From assembly GCF_947331465.1 (NCBI RefSeq), contig NZ_CAMZOK010000001.1, positions 1,116,001 to 1,180,000 on the forward strand: a stretch of 64,000 nt of DNA, given 5' to 3'. The stretch's first letter is position 1. The number at the start of each line of letters is the position of its first letter. This DNA comes from Shimia sp. Alg240-R146 (GTDB lineage: Bacteria > Pseudomonadota > Alphaproteobacteria > Rhodobacterales > Rhodobacteraceae). The notes under the pieces were generated by a model. That model searched no databases, was not told where the DNA came from, and saw only the letters and a program-made list of their open reading frames with translations. The position numbers and the translations under genes are program-made. Positions 52,706 to 61,684 of this stretch are shown in pieces.

Positions 52706-53365
52706 ATGACTTGGAATGTGCCCAATATGCTGTCGGTTCTGCGGCTTGCCGCTGCGCCGATGATCGCCGTGATGTTTTTATACTTCACAAGGCCTTACGC
52801 CGACTGGTTTGCGCTTTGTCTTTTCTTGATCGCCTCTGTCACCGATTGGTTTGACGGGTATTTGGCGCGACTATGGAAGCAGGAAACCCGACTTGGCGCG
52901 ATGATCGACCCGATTGCCGACAAGGCGATGGTGGTGATCGCGTTGATGGTCATTGTGGGCTACTCGTCGATGTCACCCTGGCTGGTGCTTCCGGCGACTT
53001 TGATCCTGTTCCGCGAAGTGTTTGTCAGCGGATTACGCGAATTTCTGGGCGATGTCGCCGGCACGTTGAAAGTCACCAAACTGGCAAAATGGAAGACCGC
53101 GACACAAATGGTGGCGATTGCCATTCTGTTCGGGCAGGGCGTGTTTGAACACTATCTCGGTATGTCGGCATGGGGCATGGATCAGGCGATGGTCGATCAG
53201 GTGATGACCGGTGCCGTTGAGGACACGCAAGGGCTGTTGTGGAAACACGCGGGCATGGTCTGGACCGGATGGATCGGGTTGGTGTTGCTGTGGGTCGCGG
53301 CGGCGCTAACAGCGATCACCGGGTATGACTATTTCCGCAAAGCTTTGCCGCATCTGAAGGATTGA
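52706..53365 (+). CDS. pgsA: CDP-diacylglycerol--glycerol-3-phosphate 3-phosphatidyltransferase
   Basis: 219 residues. The CDP-alcohol phosphotransferase signature D-x2-DG-x2-AR-x8-G-x3-D-x3-D is complete in TDWFDGYLARLWK and GAMIDPIADK. Four to six TM helices follow. It makes phosphatidylglycerophosphate, the precursor of PG and cardiolipin, in the inner membrane. It heads the pgsA-moaD-moaE group, whose genes are only 5 and 14 bp apart. Confidence 0.95.
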   Translation: MTWNVPNMLSVLRLAAAPMIAVMFLYFTRPYADWFALCLFLIASVTDWFDGYLARLWKQETRLGAMIDPIADKAMVVIALMVIVGYSSMSPWLVLPATLILFREVFVSGLREFLGDVAGTLKVTKLAKWKTATQMVAIAILFGQGVFEHYLGMSAWGMDQAMVDQVMTGAVEDTQGLLWKHAGMVWTGWIGLVLLWVAAALTAITGYDYFRKALPHLKD

Positions 53366-53370
53366 GCACG

Positions 53371-53616
53371 ATGGATGTTTTGTATTTTGCATGGGTGCGC
53401 GAGCGGATCGGTGTTCCGAAGGAAGTCGTTGAAACACAAGCAAAAACCGTGACTGATCTGGTTGAGGAATTGCGCGGGCGCGAAGAGCGTTACGCTGCCG
53501 CGTTTGCGGATTTGAGCGCGCTGCGGGTGGCAGTAGATCAGGAGCTGACCGAGTTTGACGCCTCACTTGAGGGCGCACGGGAAGTGGCGTTTTTCCCGCC
53601 GATGACTGGCGGCTAA
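53371..53616 (+). CDS. moaD: Molybdopterin synthase sulfur carrier subunit
   Basis: 81 residues with the ubiquitin-like beta-grasp and C-terminal PPMTGG (Gly-Gly), the sulfur-carrying thiocarboxylate end. Start ATG 53371 is preferred: AAGGA lies 9 bp upstream, whereas TTG 53362 is too close to it. It delivers sulfur to MoaE for molybdopterin. The window's CoxL-like enzyme needs this cofactor. Confidence 0.93.
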   Translation: MDVLYFAWVRERIGVPKEVVETQAKTVTDLVEELRGREERYAAAFADLSALRVAVDQELTEFDASLEGAREVAFFPPMTGG

Positions 53617-53630
53617 AGAGGGTTTCCGTC

Positions 53631-54074
53631 ATGAAAATCGCAGTTCAGTCTGAGCCGTTTGATCTGGGTGCCGAGGCCAGCGCCTTTGCCAGCGGGCATC
53701 GCGACATGGGGGCAATTGTGACCTTTACCGGTGTCGTGCGGGATCTAGCACGGGGCGATTTGGACCGGATGGTAATCGAACACTACCCCGGCATGACGCT
53801 GAAAGCGTTGGAAAAAATCGCGAATGAGGCGCGGGATCGTTGGAGCCTTGGGGATGTTTTGGTCATTCACCGCTATGGTGATCTGGCACCGGGTGAGATG
53901 ATCATGATGGTTGCGACGGCCTCACCGCATCGCAAGGACGCCTTTGAGGCGGCGGAGTTTTTGATGGACTACCTCAAATCCCGCGCGCCGTTCTGGAAGA
54001 AAGAAATCACCTCTGACGGGGCCGATTGGGTTGCCGCGAAAGATGAAGACGAAGACGCGTTGAACCGCTGGTGA
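53631..54074 (+). CDS. moaE: Molybdopterin synthase catalytic subunit
   Basis: 147 residues. The MoaE signature includes GAIVTFTGVVRDLARGD, the VIHRYGDLAPGEMIMMVAT region and the catalytic Lys segment DYLKSRAPFWKKE. It forms the active site with MoaD's C-terminus. The C-terminal acidic DEDEDALNRW tail is slightly longer than the minimum. It is the last gene of the pgsA-moaD-moaE group, followed by a gap with the 11-bp repeat. Confidence 0.95.
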   Translation: MKIAVQSEPFDLGAEASAFASGHRDMGAIVTFTGVVRDLARGDLDRMVIEHYPGMTLKALEKIANEARDRWSLGDVLVIHRYGDLAPGEMIMMVATASPHRKDAFEAAEFLMDYLKSRAPFWKKEITSDGADWVAAKDEDEDALNRW

Positions 54075-54126
54075 TCGGCGTCAGGCGAATCCCGCGTTAA
54101 CTTTCTGAAATTGCAAGAAAACGCCT

Positions 54127-54159
54127 GTCTGTATCGCGGCTGCAAAACGTCGGTATCGC
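54127..54159. repeat. 11-bp periodic repeat units (GTCTGTATCGC ... GTCGGTATCGC)
   Basis: GTCTGTATCGC at 54127 and GTCGGTATCGC at 54149 are exactly 22 bp apart, with a degraded unit between them (GGCTGCAAAAC) and a partial unit after (GTCGGTGCGAA). Same units and period as 19626-19658. It lies in the gap between convergent moaE and the signal peptidase pseudogene. Confidence 0.65.
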
Positions 54160-54261
54160 GTCGGTGCGAATTTCGCCGGGCGACATTGTTCACGCAACGG
54201 TCGGTGCTCTATTTTTTCACCGGCAACCAGAACCGGCTTTCGGTGGGCCGCGGCGCATTGG

Positions 54262-55215
54262 TCATTGTTGGATCGGCGGCAGAATATAAAACGATTGCCC
54301 GCGACTGGTGACGTTTTCCAGAGGCACGAATCCGACGCCACGGTGGGCGGCGGGCAAACGGCTGTCGACTGAATTGTCACGATTGTCTCCAAGGACAAAG
54401 ATATGACCTTCGGGCACGGTGTAGAGGCCAGTGTTGTCGACCCGTGTATTGCCGACATTCAAAACAGCCTGTTGTGTCCCGTCGGGTAGGGTTTCGAGAA
54501 ACTGGTCCTTTTCGCACCAGTCGGAAATTGCCACGGGAGCGTTCGCACACCTTGGCAAAGTGTCAAATGAGCCCCGTCTCATCATGATTTCGCGGAACGG
54601 CGGCAAAGCTGCCATTCCGGCGCTCTCGCCGTTTATGAGAACACGACCCTCTTTCATCTGGATCGTTTCTCCGGGGAGGCCAATGACACGTGCAATCCAG
54701 GACTCAGGCTGTTGCGGGTGTTTGAAAACGATGACCTCGCCGCGCTCGACGTGTTGGGATTTTACCGCGATCACGTAGTCGCCCACGAGCAAGTTCGGCG
54801 TCATACTGCCAGAGGCGATAGAGAAAGGTTCCCAGAAGGCGCGGCTAATGCAAAGTGCCAGGAATAGGGTCAACACCCCTTGTCCAAGCCGATGTGTGAA
54901 GTGGGTGGGCCATGCTTGTTGCGGCAGGGTTGCGGCGCGCAAGAAGCCGATCACAGGCAATACGAGGATCCAAAGCCCAAAGAGGCAAAGAAGGGACCAA
55001 TATCCGTTTCGGCCTGCGTCATGCAACCGGCGAACGCAGAGCGGCCACAGAGTAAGTTGCGCAAATGCGACCGTGGTCAGGGCGATCTATTTGGGCCAGT
55101 TCAGATATGTTTGAACAAAGAGGAACGTGAAAGTGAGCGCCAGAATGCTGAGGCTGGCGATCCAAAAAGGCTTACGCGACAGGGTGCCGCTCCACTTGAA
55201 GGGAGAGAAATGCAA
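54262..55215 (-). pseudogene. DUF805-signal peptidase I fusion, interrupted by a premature TAG and lacking the catalytic lysine
   Basis: Reading from TTG 55215, the frame gives a DUF805-type N-terminus (FKWSGTLSRKPFW), then TAG at 55087-55089, then continues in the same frame with LCVRRLHDAGRNGYW (DUF805 end), a TM segment and an SPase I domain. The serine box SIASGSMTPN and the NRDNSVDSR box are present. The lysine box reads SWIARVIGLPGE where SPase I has IKRVIGLPG, so Ala replaces the general base. A shorter product from TTG 55026 (254 residues) is possible. I infer a decaying extra SPase; the housekeeping lepB must be elsewhere. Confidence 0.75.
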
Positions 55216-55297
55216 AGTATGTCAGCCTGTTGAAGCGTAGGAGGTGCCGCAACTGTCACCGAGTTTGAGTTTGAATACAACTTTTAAGAGTGTGTGC

Positions 55298-55624
55298 TCA
55301 GCCTGCGTTCATGCGCTCGACGTGGGCGCGCAATTCCTCTGCATCGGTGCGGGCATCGCGCAGGCCATCCATCGCGGCGCGCAGCTCGGCTTCGGTCTGG
55401 GTCAGCTGATTGGTCAGCTCGGCCTCGCGCTGTTGCAGGTAGGTGATCGCCTGATCACGGGTCTCTTCGGCTTCGTGCAACTCTTGGCTCATGCGCTCAA
55501 GTTGATCCACGTCAGCTTGTGCGACGCGGGTGAAACGGTGCACCAGCCAATTGGCAAACCACCCCATTGAGAAAGCCACAAACAGGATGACGGCTGTTGT
55601 CAGGATGAAGTCAATTCTGGTCAT
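55298..55624 (-). CDS. Membrane-anchored coiled-coil protein
   Basis: 108 residues from ATG 55624, overlapping the end of the ompA-like gene by 14 bp. One N-terminal TM helix (FILTTAVILFVAFSMGWFAN), then a continuous coiled coil (ELHEAEETRDQAITYLQQRE, then QTEAELRAAMDGLRDARTDA). No signal cleavage site. Translationally coupled to the OmpA protein, so a spacer or adaptor for envelope organisation is plausible but unproven. Confidence 0.75.
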   Translation of the reverse strand: MTRIDFILTTAVILFVAFSMGWFANWLVHRFTRVAQADVDQLERMSQELHEAEETRDQAITYLQQREAELTNQLTQTEAELRAAMDGLRDARTDAEELRAHVERMNAG

Positions 55625-57671
55625 TGGTCGTCTCCTCGCCCGCGGCGTCTGGGTCCGCTGTTTCGGCGTTGTCTGCGTCTGCCTCACTGTCGGTGTCGGC
55701 TTCTTGGGCCTCGGAGTCAACGGCTTCGCCATCAGTTTCCGGAGTTGTTTGCGCTTGGGCATCGGAGGTATCGGCCGTCTCCGGTTCTGATGTGGCGGTG
55801 TCAGACGCGTCGGTTTCTGCGTCGGCCTCAGCCTCGCCTTCGGTCTGTTCCTCGGTCTCAGGCATGACTTGCACAAATTCGATCCGGCGGTTGGCGTCGC
55901 GGCCTTCTTGCGTCTCGTTGTCGGCGATGGGTTTGCTTTCCCCATATCCGACGGCGACAAACCCTTTGGTCAGGATGCGGCGGTCTTGCAGCGCGGTCAG
56001 AACGGATTGGGCGCGGGTTTGGCTGAGCGCCTGGTTCATCGACTCGCGCCCCTGGCTGTCGGTGTGGCCTTGGATTTCCAATTGCAGGTCAGGGCAGTCG
56101 GCGATCTTGATCGCGATGGAGTCCAGCACGTCGGCGGCAGACGCGTCCAGCGTGCCCGAGCCGGGTTCAAACACAATTTTGTTTTCCTTGGCGAAGGCCT
56201 GAATATCGGCGATGCATTCTTCGACAGTGGGCAGGGCGGCGAGCGGGTCAAGTTCCTCGACATAAAGCACATCAATCGAGAAGTGGTCTGTGGAGGAAAG
56301 CTTGTCCGCGAGGATTTGGGCAATGCGGGCGTTGGCCTCAAGATCGCCGGTGCGGCCGGTTATGGCCAGCGATTCCGGTGTTACCATCAGCGAGCCGTTG
56401 TGCAGTTGCGCCAGTGCATCCAGACCGGCCATCACCCGGAACGGCCAGCTTTGCGGCAAGGTGTCGTCAAGGCGGGCTGCCATGTAAACCTGTTCGCTGC
56501 CAAAGCGGGCGTGGGCATAGCTTTCAGTTGTGGTGCGGGAGATTTCGTTGGAGAGGCGACCGCGCAGTTGAACCAACCCTTCGGGGCTGAGGGTGGCGTT
56601 GAATTCCGGTGTGGTGCCCTCGGCCAAGGCCTCGGGAGTGGCGGGCAGGGTCGCGCTGAGCGCAAATACGTCTGGCAGTGCGCTTTCCACTTCGCCGACG
56701 ACCTTGTCAAACAACGCCGGATCGGTGCCTTGCGCGGCGATAAGGGTGATGTCGGCATCCGAGAAGGTCACAGAGCCTTGGCCCAATTCGGCCAGACCTG
56801 TGATCGCGGTTTCCACGGCGTCGGCCCAAGTCGGCGAGGGCACGCCCAAGCCGATCGTACAAATGGAGCGTCCCGGGCTGAGGCCTGCGTCGCGAGCAGA
56901 CTTGAGGATCATGGTGCGGGCGCGGTCGGTGTCTGCCGAGCAGGCATCAAACCGTGCTCCGGCCTCGTCGATCAGAAACCGAAGGGTGAACGGCGTGATC
57001 ACGGGGCGTGGCGCCGAGATGTTGAGGTTCACATCAACAGTCGCCGGCGCAGTGCGCACCAATTTCGCGGACAGCTGTTGGCGGTCTTCGGGGCTGTTGG
57101 CCATGGCGGTGATGCTGACTTGTCCGGCCTCCACGGAAATCTTGGAGCGGGGCAGGTCGCGCAGGGCCTCGATAGCGTAGCCGAGGCTTTGATCCCAAGC
57201 CACAGGAGCGTCATAAGCGGCTGTTTCCAGCAGATCAGTGACGTCGCGGGTGCCAACCAGTTTGCTGATGTCGCGCAGGATGGCGGCACGGTCGCTGCTT
57301 TGGGGCACCAGACCAATCAGGGAAATGCCAGAATCGTTGCGCAGAATTTCAACCGAAAAGCGGGGCGGGGCGATATCGGCGGTGGCGACCACTTGCATAT
57401 TGTCGATCACCCGCGCTGCATCAACGATGCGACCGGCGGCGGTCATGGCGCGAAACCGTGCGGCTTCCGTCGGCGCGGTGCCAGCAAGGAAGACGTTCAG
57501 GCCTTCGGCATGCACATCGGCCCAGTCTTGCCCGTCAAGGGACAGTTCGCGTTTGACGGCCTCTCGGGAGCTGTCTTCGATTAGATCAGCGGAGAGGCTT
57601 GCGGCCACAACAGAGAGCAACGCCGCAGTGGCGAAGGTGGCGCAGACGATAAGGAGGGAAGAGAGTCGCAT
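55611..57671 (-). CDS. OmpA-family outer membrane/peptidoglycan-binding protein with BON-like repeats and acidic tail
   Basis: 686 residues. N-terminal signal/anchor (LLIVCATFATAALLSVVA), then repeated BON-like units over residues ~40-450 (e.g. FLAGTAPTEAARFRAMTAAG and VQLRGRLSNEISRTTTES). The C-terminal OmpA/MotB domain has EIQGHTDSQGRESMNQALSQ and VGYGESKPIADNET for peptidoglycan binding. The last ~80 residues are almost only Glu, Asp, Ala, Thr and Ser. It may tie outer membrane to cell wall. First gene of a pair with the coiled-coil protein. Confidence 0.9.
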   Translation of the reverse strand: MRLSSLLIVCATFATAALLSVVAASLSADLIEDSSREAVKRELSLDGQDWADVHAEGLNVFLAGTAPTEAARFRAMTAAGRIVDAARVIDNMQVVATADIAPPRFSVEILRNDSGISLIGLVPQSSDRAAILRDISKLVGTRDVTDLLETAAYDAPVAWDQSLGYAIEALRDLPRSKISVEAGQVSITAMANSPEDRQQLSAKLVRTAPATVDVNLNISAPRPVITPFTLRFLIDEAGARFDACSADTDRARTMILKSARDAGLSPGRSICTIGLGVPSPTWADAVETAITGLAELGQGSVTFSDADITLIAAQGTDPALFDKVVGEVESALPDVFALSATLPATPEALAEGTTPEFNATLSPEGLVQLRGRLSNEISRTTTESYAHARFGSEQVYMAARLDDTLPQSWPFRVMAGLDALAQLHNGSLMVTPESLAITGRTGDLEANARIAQILADKLSSTDHFSIDVLYVEELDPLAALPTVEECIADIQAFAKENKIVFEPGSGTLDASAADVLDSIAIKIADCPDLQLEIQGHTDSQGRESMNQALSQTRAQSVLTALQDRRILTKGFVAVGYGESKPIADNETQEGRDANRRIEFVQVMPETEEQTEGEAEADAETDASDTATSEPETADTSDAQAQTTPETDGEAVDSEAQEADTDSEADADNAETADPDAAGEETTNDQN

Positions 57672-57729
57672 TCGTGCCGGCAGTCATGAAAGGTTGCAGA
57701 GTGATACGCCGAGACGCGCGCGCTTGCAA

Positions 57730-58695
57730 TCACAGGAACAGGGCAATTGAAAAAAACGCAACGGCGAGGAGCCCGGTGTCGCGATTGGACCGGAACAGCA
57801 TCAGGAGCCGGTCAGGGTCTTCGGTTCTGAGCATCCGAAGTTGCCATTGCATGTGCCAGCCCATGACCACAGGGCCGATAAGGGCGACAACAAGTGCAAG
57901 CGGCGTGGCAGCGATGCCGGCCATGATGACCGCGATACCAATAAGAGAGACGGTGGCGATCAAAAAGAATTGAAGCCATTGCGGGGTTTTCTCGGCAAAC
58001 AGGCGTGCGGTGGATTTCACGCCGATCAAAGCGTCGTCATCGGTGTCCTGATGGGCATAAATGGTGTCGTAGAACAGGGTCCATGCGATGCCGCCAAGAT
58101 AGAGCACAACCGCAGGTGCCTGAAGCTGACCGGTGTGGGCCGTCCATGCCAGAAGCGCCCCCCAGTTAAACGCAATGCCCAAAAAGACCTGCGGCCACCA
58201 GGTGAAGCGCTTGGCGAACGGATAGACCGCAACTGGCGCAAGCGAGACGATGCCAAGAACGATGGCTTGGGTGTTGAAGCTGAGCAGGATGGCCAGCGCG
58301 ATGAGAGCCTGAAGGCCCATCCAGACGGCAGCCTGTTTGGCGCTGACTTGGCCTGAAGGGATCGGGCGGGAGCGTGTGCGTTCAACCTTGGCGTCATAGT
58401 CGCGGTCGGTGATGTCGTTCCATGTGCAGCCTGCGCCGCGCATCAAAAAGGCGCCAAGCGCGCAGCCCACCGCGATCCAGAGGTCATGCCAGCTGGCGGT
58501 GCCGTCGGACAGCATGGCCAATGCGAGGCCCATCCAGCAGGGCAGCAGCAACAGCCACGTCCCAATCGGGCGGTCCGCGCGTGAAAGGCGCAGGTAGGGG
58601 CGGGAGAAGGCGGGCGCGAGGTGGTCCACCCAATTGCCTTTGACGGCGTCGGAAACCTGACCTTGGGGCTCTGGCGTTGTGGGCGTGTCGGCCAT
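57730..58695 (-). CDS. ubiA: 4-hydroxybenzoate octaprenyltransferase
   Basis: 321 residues from ATG 58695; further open frame upstream belongs to the antisense of rsmE. Polyprenyltransferase motifs GCTWNDITDRDYDAKVERTR (first Asp-rich) and YDTIYAHQDTDDD (second Asp-rich) with eight or nine TM helices define UbiA. It attaches the polyprenyl tail to 4-hydroxybenzoate in ubiquinone synthesis. Together with the ubiK-like gene it covers two coenzyme Q functions. Divergent from rsmE by 12 bp, so the two promoters must overlap the coding ends. Confidence 0.95.
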   Translation of the reverse strand: MADTPTTPEPQGQVSDAVKGNWVDHLAPAFSRPYLRLSRADRPIGTWLLLLPCWMGLALAMLSDGTASWHDLWIAVGCALGAFLMRGAGCTWNDITDRDYDAKVERTRSRPIPSGQVSAKQAAVWMGLQALIALAILLSFNTQAIVLGIVSLAPVAVYPFAKRFTWWPQVFLGIAFNWGALLAWTAHTGQLQAPAVVLYLGGIAWTLFYDTIYAHQDTDDDALIGVKSTARLFAEKTPQWLQFFLIATVSLIGIAVIMAGIAATPLALVVALIGPVVMGWHMQWQLRMLRTEDPDRLLMLFRSNRDTGLLAVAFFSIALFL

Positions 58696-58707
58696 ATGTA
58701 GGATTCC

Positions 58708-59433
58708 ATGAAACAGGCAAAAGTCAGATTGTATGTAGAGCAGGGGCTGGGGGAAGGGCAAACCATTCCTCTCGCGCGCGATCAGGCGCATTACCTGTTT
58801 GGTGTGATGCGCATGGCGGTGGGCGATCCGGTGCTGCTGTTTAATGGCCGCGATGGCGAGTGGCGCTGTGAGGTGGCTGTTGCTGGCAAGCGCGGCGGTG
58901 AGTTGGTGTGTCGTGAACAGACCAAACCGTTGCAGATGCCGCCGGATTTGTGGCTGCTGTTTGCGCCGATCAAGAAAGCGCGCACGGATTTCATCGTGGA
59001 AAAGGCCGCCGAGATGGGGGCCGCGAAGATTGTACCGGTGCAGACCGAGTTCACCAATTCCGAGCGCATCCGGCAGGACCGTTTGCAAGCCCATGCGGTT
59101 GAGGCGGCGGAGCAGTGTGGCGGGACGTATGTGCCTGAGGTTGCAGAGCTTACCAAGCTTGAGCGGCTGTTGGCGGAGTGGCCCGAGGGGCGGCAGCTGA
59201 TGTTTTGTGATGAGGCGGAGGTGGGCGCGGCCAAGCGGCTGGCGGCATCCTCTGCGAAACAATGGGCGATCCTGATCGGGCCGGAAGGTGGATTTTCTGA
59301 GGCGGAACGAGCGAAGCTGAAAGTGTTGCCGTTTGCCCATGTCGTCAGCCTCGGGCCGCGCATATTGCGGGCGGATACGGCGGCGGTGGCAGCGATGACG
59401 ATGTGGCAGAAGGCATTAGGGGATTGGGGATGA
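58708..59433 (+). CDS. rsmE: 16S rRNA (uracil-1498-N3)-methyltransferase
   Basis: 241 residues, SPOUT fold. The N-terminal PUA-like part (ARDQAHYLFGVMRM) is followed by the SAM knot motifs (IGPEGGFSEAERA and LGPRILRADTAAVAAM). It methylates U1498 in the decoding region of 16S rRNA. Overlaps the next gene by 4 bp (ATGA). Confidence 0.95.
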   Translation: MKQAKVRLYVEQGLGEGQTIPLARDQAHYLFGVMRMAVGDPVLLFNGRDGEWRCEVAVAGKRGGELVCREQTKPLQMPPDLWLLFAPIKKARTDFIVEKAAEMGAAKIVPVQTEFTNSERIRQDRLQAHAVEAAEQCGGTYVPEVAELTKLERLLAEWPEGRQLMFCDEAEVGAAKRLAASSAKQWAILIGPEGGFSEAERAKLKVLPFAHVVSLGPRILRADTAAVAAMTMWQKALGDWG

Positions 59434-59939
59434 GTTTCATACGTCCGGAGGCGCGGGTCGCAATTGTCAAATGGCGCGAAGTTTTGGTTGGGCTGGTGGT
59501 GCTATTGCTTGGTCTGTGGTGGGCCAGCGGTGGCGGCATTTTGCGCTGGATCGGTTTTGCGGTGTTAATCGCGGGGATTGCGCTGATTGTCAGTGGTATT
59601 CAGCGGGCGCGGTTCCGGCGTGGCACGGGTGGGCCGGGCGTGGTGCAGGTGGTCGAGGGCGAGGTCGCCTATTTCGGGCCGCTCAATGGCGGCAGTGTGG
59701 CTGTGCGGGCCTTGAGCCGTCTGGTGCTGGATGGGCGGTCCAATCCTGCGGTTTGGGCGCTGTATCAGCCCGGTCGTCCGCAGCTTCACATCCCTGTGAA
59801 CGCTGAAGGTGGCGAGGCTTTGTTTGACGCTTTCGCCAGTCTGCCGGGGTTAAAAACCGAACAAATGTTGGCCAGATTGCAGGACGTGAAAGCAGAGCCG
59901 GTTCTGATCTGGGCGAAGGATGATCGGCGATTGAGCTAA
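59430..59939 (+). CDS. Conserved hypothetical membrane protein downstream of rsmE
   Basis: 169 residues. Two adjacent hydrophobic helices (VLVGLVVLLLGLWWASGGG and WIGFAVLIAGIALIVSGIQ), then a soluble beta-rich domain (VVQVVEGEVAYFGPLNGGSV, then RALSRLVLDGRSNPAVWALY) with WAKDDRRLS at the end. The 4-bp ATGA overlap indicates co-translation with rsmE. No named family recognised; I recall it as a frequent neighbour of rsmE in Rhodobacteraceae. Confidence 0.75.
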   Translation: MSFIRPEARVAIVKWREVLVGLVVLLLGLWWASGGGILRWIGFAVLIAGIALIVSGIQRARFRRGTGGPGVVQVVEGEVAYFGPLNGGSVAVRALSRLVLDGRSNPAVWALYQPGRPQLHIPVNAEGGEALFDAFASLPGLKTEQMLARLQDVKAEPVLIWAKDDRRLS

Positions 59940-60021
59940 CTGTGCATCAGAGCACATTGACAGTCTCGCCAAATCGGCTCACGACTGATTGTCACGACAT
60001 TTTTTGCAGCGGAGCGAGCGC

Positions 60022-61392
60022 ATGTCCATTCCCCAGTCCGGCGGCGGCCCGATTGAGCATCACGACCAGTTGGCAGAGTATTTGTCCTCGGGCTGCAAGC
60101 CCAAGGATGAGTGGCGTATTGGCACCGAGCACGAGAAGTTCGGCTATTGCAAAGAGACGCTGCAACCGTTGCCGTATGAAGGCGAGCGGTCGATTTTGGC
60201 TGTGCTGCAAGGGCTGCGCGACGGGCATGGCTGGGCGCCGCTGGAAGAAGGCGGCAAGCTGATCGGGCTGGAAAAAGACGGCGCCAATGTGAGCCTTGAG
60301 CCGGGGGGGCAGCTGGAGCTTTCGGGCGCACCTTTGGAGACCATTCACCAGACCTGTGACGAGGTGAACGAGCACCTGCAGGATGTGAAGGACATTGCCG
60401 ACAAGATTGGCGTTGGTTTCATCGGCCTTGGCGCAGCGCCGGAATGGTCTCATGAACAGATGCCGGTGATGCCCAAGGGGCGGTATCGGTTGATGACCGA
60501 TTACATGGATCGCGTCGGCACGATGGGCAAAGTGATGATGTATCGGACCTGCACGGTGCAGGTGAACCTCGATTTCGCGTCCGAGCCTGACATGGTTCAA
60601 AAGCTGCGGGTGGCGCTGGCGTTGCAGCCGGTGGCCAATGCGCTGTTTGCCAACTCGCCGTTTCTGGACGGCAAGCCCAATGGCATGAAATCCACGCGCG
60701 GGCTGGTGTGGCGGCATCTGGATGATGCGCGCACGGGCATGTTGCCGTTTGTGTTTGAAGAGGGCTTTGGCTTTGAGCGTTGGGTGCAATACGCGCTCGA
60801 TGTGCCGATGTATTTTGTCTATCGCGACGGCAAATACATCGACGCGCTGGGCATGAGTTTCCGCGATTTCCTGAAGGGTGAACTGCCGGCGTTGCCAGGT
60901 GAAATGCCTACCCTGAGCGATTGGGCGGATCATTTGACCACGGCCTTCCCCGAAGCGCGGATCAAGAAATACATGGAGATGCGTGGCGCAGACGGAGGAC
61001 CTTGGCGGCGGCTTTGCGCGTTGCCGGCCTTCTGGGTTGGTCTGATGTATGACCAATCCTCGCTTGATGCCGCTTGGGATCTGGCGAAAGGCTGGGACGC
61101 GGAGACGCGCGAGGCCTTGCGCGTGGCGGCCAGCGAAGATGGCCTGCAGGCCGAAGTGAACGGCATCAAGATGCACGATCTGGCGCGTGATGTGGTGGCG
61201 ATTTCCGAAGCAGGTCTGAAGGCGCGGGCGCGGCCCGGTGCGGGTGGTCTGGTGCCGGATGAGACGCATTTCCTCAATGCGCTGAAGGACAGTGTTGAGA
61301 GTGGCAAAGTGCCGGCGGATGAATTGCTGGAGCGCTATCACGGCGACTGGAATGGCGATCTGAGCAAGATTTACGGCGAATACAGCTATTGA
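60022..61392 (+). CDS. gshA: Glutamate--cysteine ligase (plant/alphaproteobacterial type)
   Basis: 456 residues from ATG 60022 (SD-like GGAGCGAGCG upstream). WRIGTEHEKFGYCKETLQPL opens the family; GANVSLEPGGQLELSGAPL and GAAPEWSHEQMPVMPKGRYR are active-site regions, and FGFERWVQYALDVPMYFVYR is conserved. It makes gamma-glutamylcysteine, the first step of glutathione synthesis. Same strand as rsmE and the hypothetical 59430-59939, 82 bp away; a common order in this group. Confidence 0.95.
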   Translation: MSIPQSGGGPIEHHDQLAEYLSSGCKPKDEWRIGTEHEKFGYCKETLQPLPYEGERSILAVLQGLRDGHGWAPLEEGGKLIGLEKDGANVSLEPGGQLELSGAPLETIHQTCDEVNEHLQDVKDIADKIGVGFIGLGAAPEWSHEQMPVMPKGRYRLMTDYMDRVGTMGKVMMYRTCTVQVNLDFASEPDMVQKLRVALALQPVANALFANSPFLDGKPNGMKSTRGLVWRHLDDARTGMLPFVFEEGFGFERWVQYALDVPMYFVYRDGKYIDALGMSFRDFLKGELPALPGEMPTLSDWADHLTTAFPEARIKKYMEMRGADGGPWRRLCALPAFWVGLMYDQSSLDAAWDLAKGWDAETREALRVAASEDGLQAEVNGIKMHDLARDVVAISEAGLKARARPGAGGLVPDETHFLNALKDSVESGKVPADELLERYHGDWNGDLSKIYGEYSY

Positions 61393-61684
61393 TGTGGCGC
61401 AGTTTGCACACACGCGGATAGGTAGTGGCGCTTGTTCGCGTTCCGCGCTGTCTTTGTCGGCTTAAACGATAGCCTAGGTTTAGGAATCGTTGGATTTAAG
61501 GCGCAAGTGGGCCGAGCATGGTGGGGGAGTACGCCCCTATATTAATTGTAGAATCTAAAGCCCTTATCTCCGCTTGAAACTTGGCGATGAACTTCGTAGT
61601 TCGTTTTCAGTAAAGCCGCGCACGTTGGTGTCGTTGCCTTAACTGAATTTCAGAGGCTCTTTTGACGACGACAAGGTTGCAATC

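Noticed and set aside
55869-57584. 571-codon plus-strand frame opposite the OmpA-family gene
   Set aside because: Antisense shadow with no domain; the OmpA C-terminal domain is clear on the other strand.
59992-61413. 473-codon minus-strand frame opposite gshA
   Set aside because: Antisense shadow; gshA motifs are intact on the plus strand.
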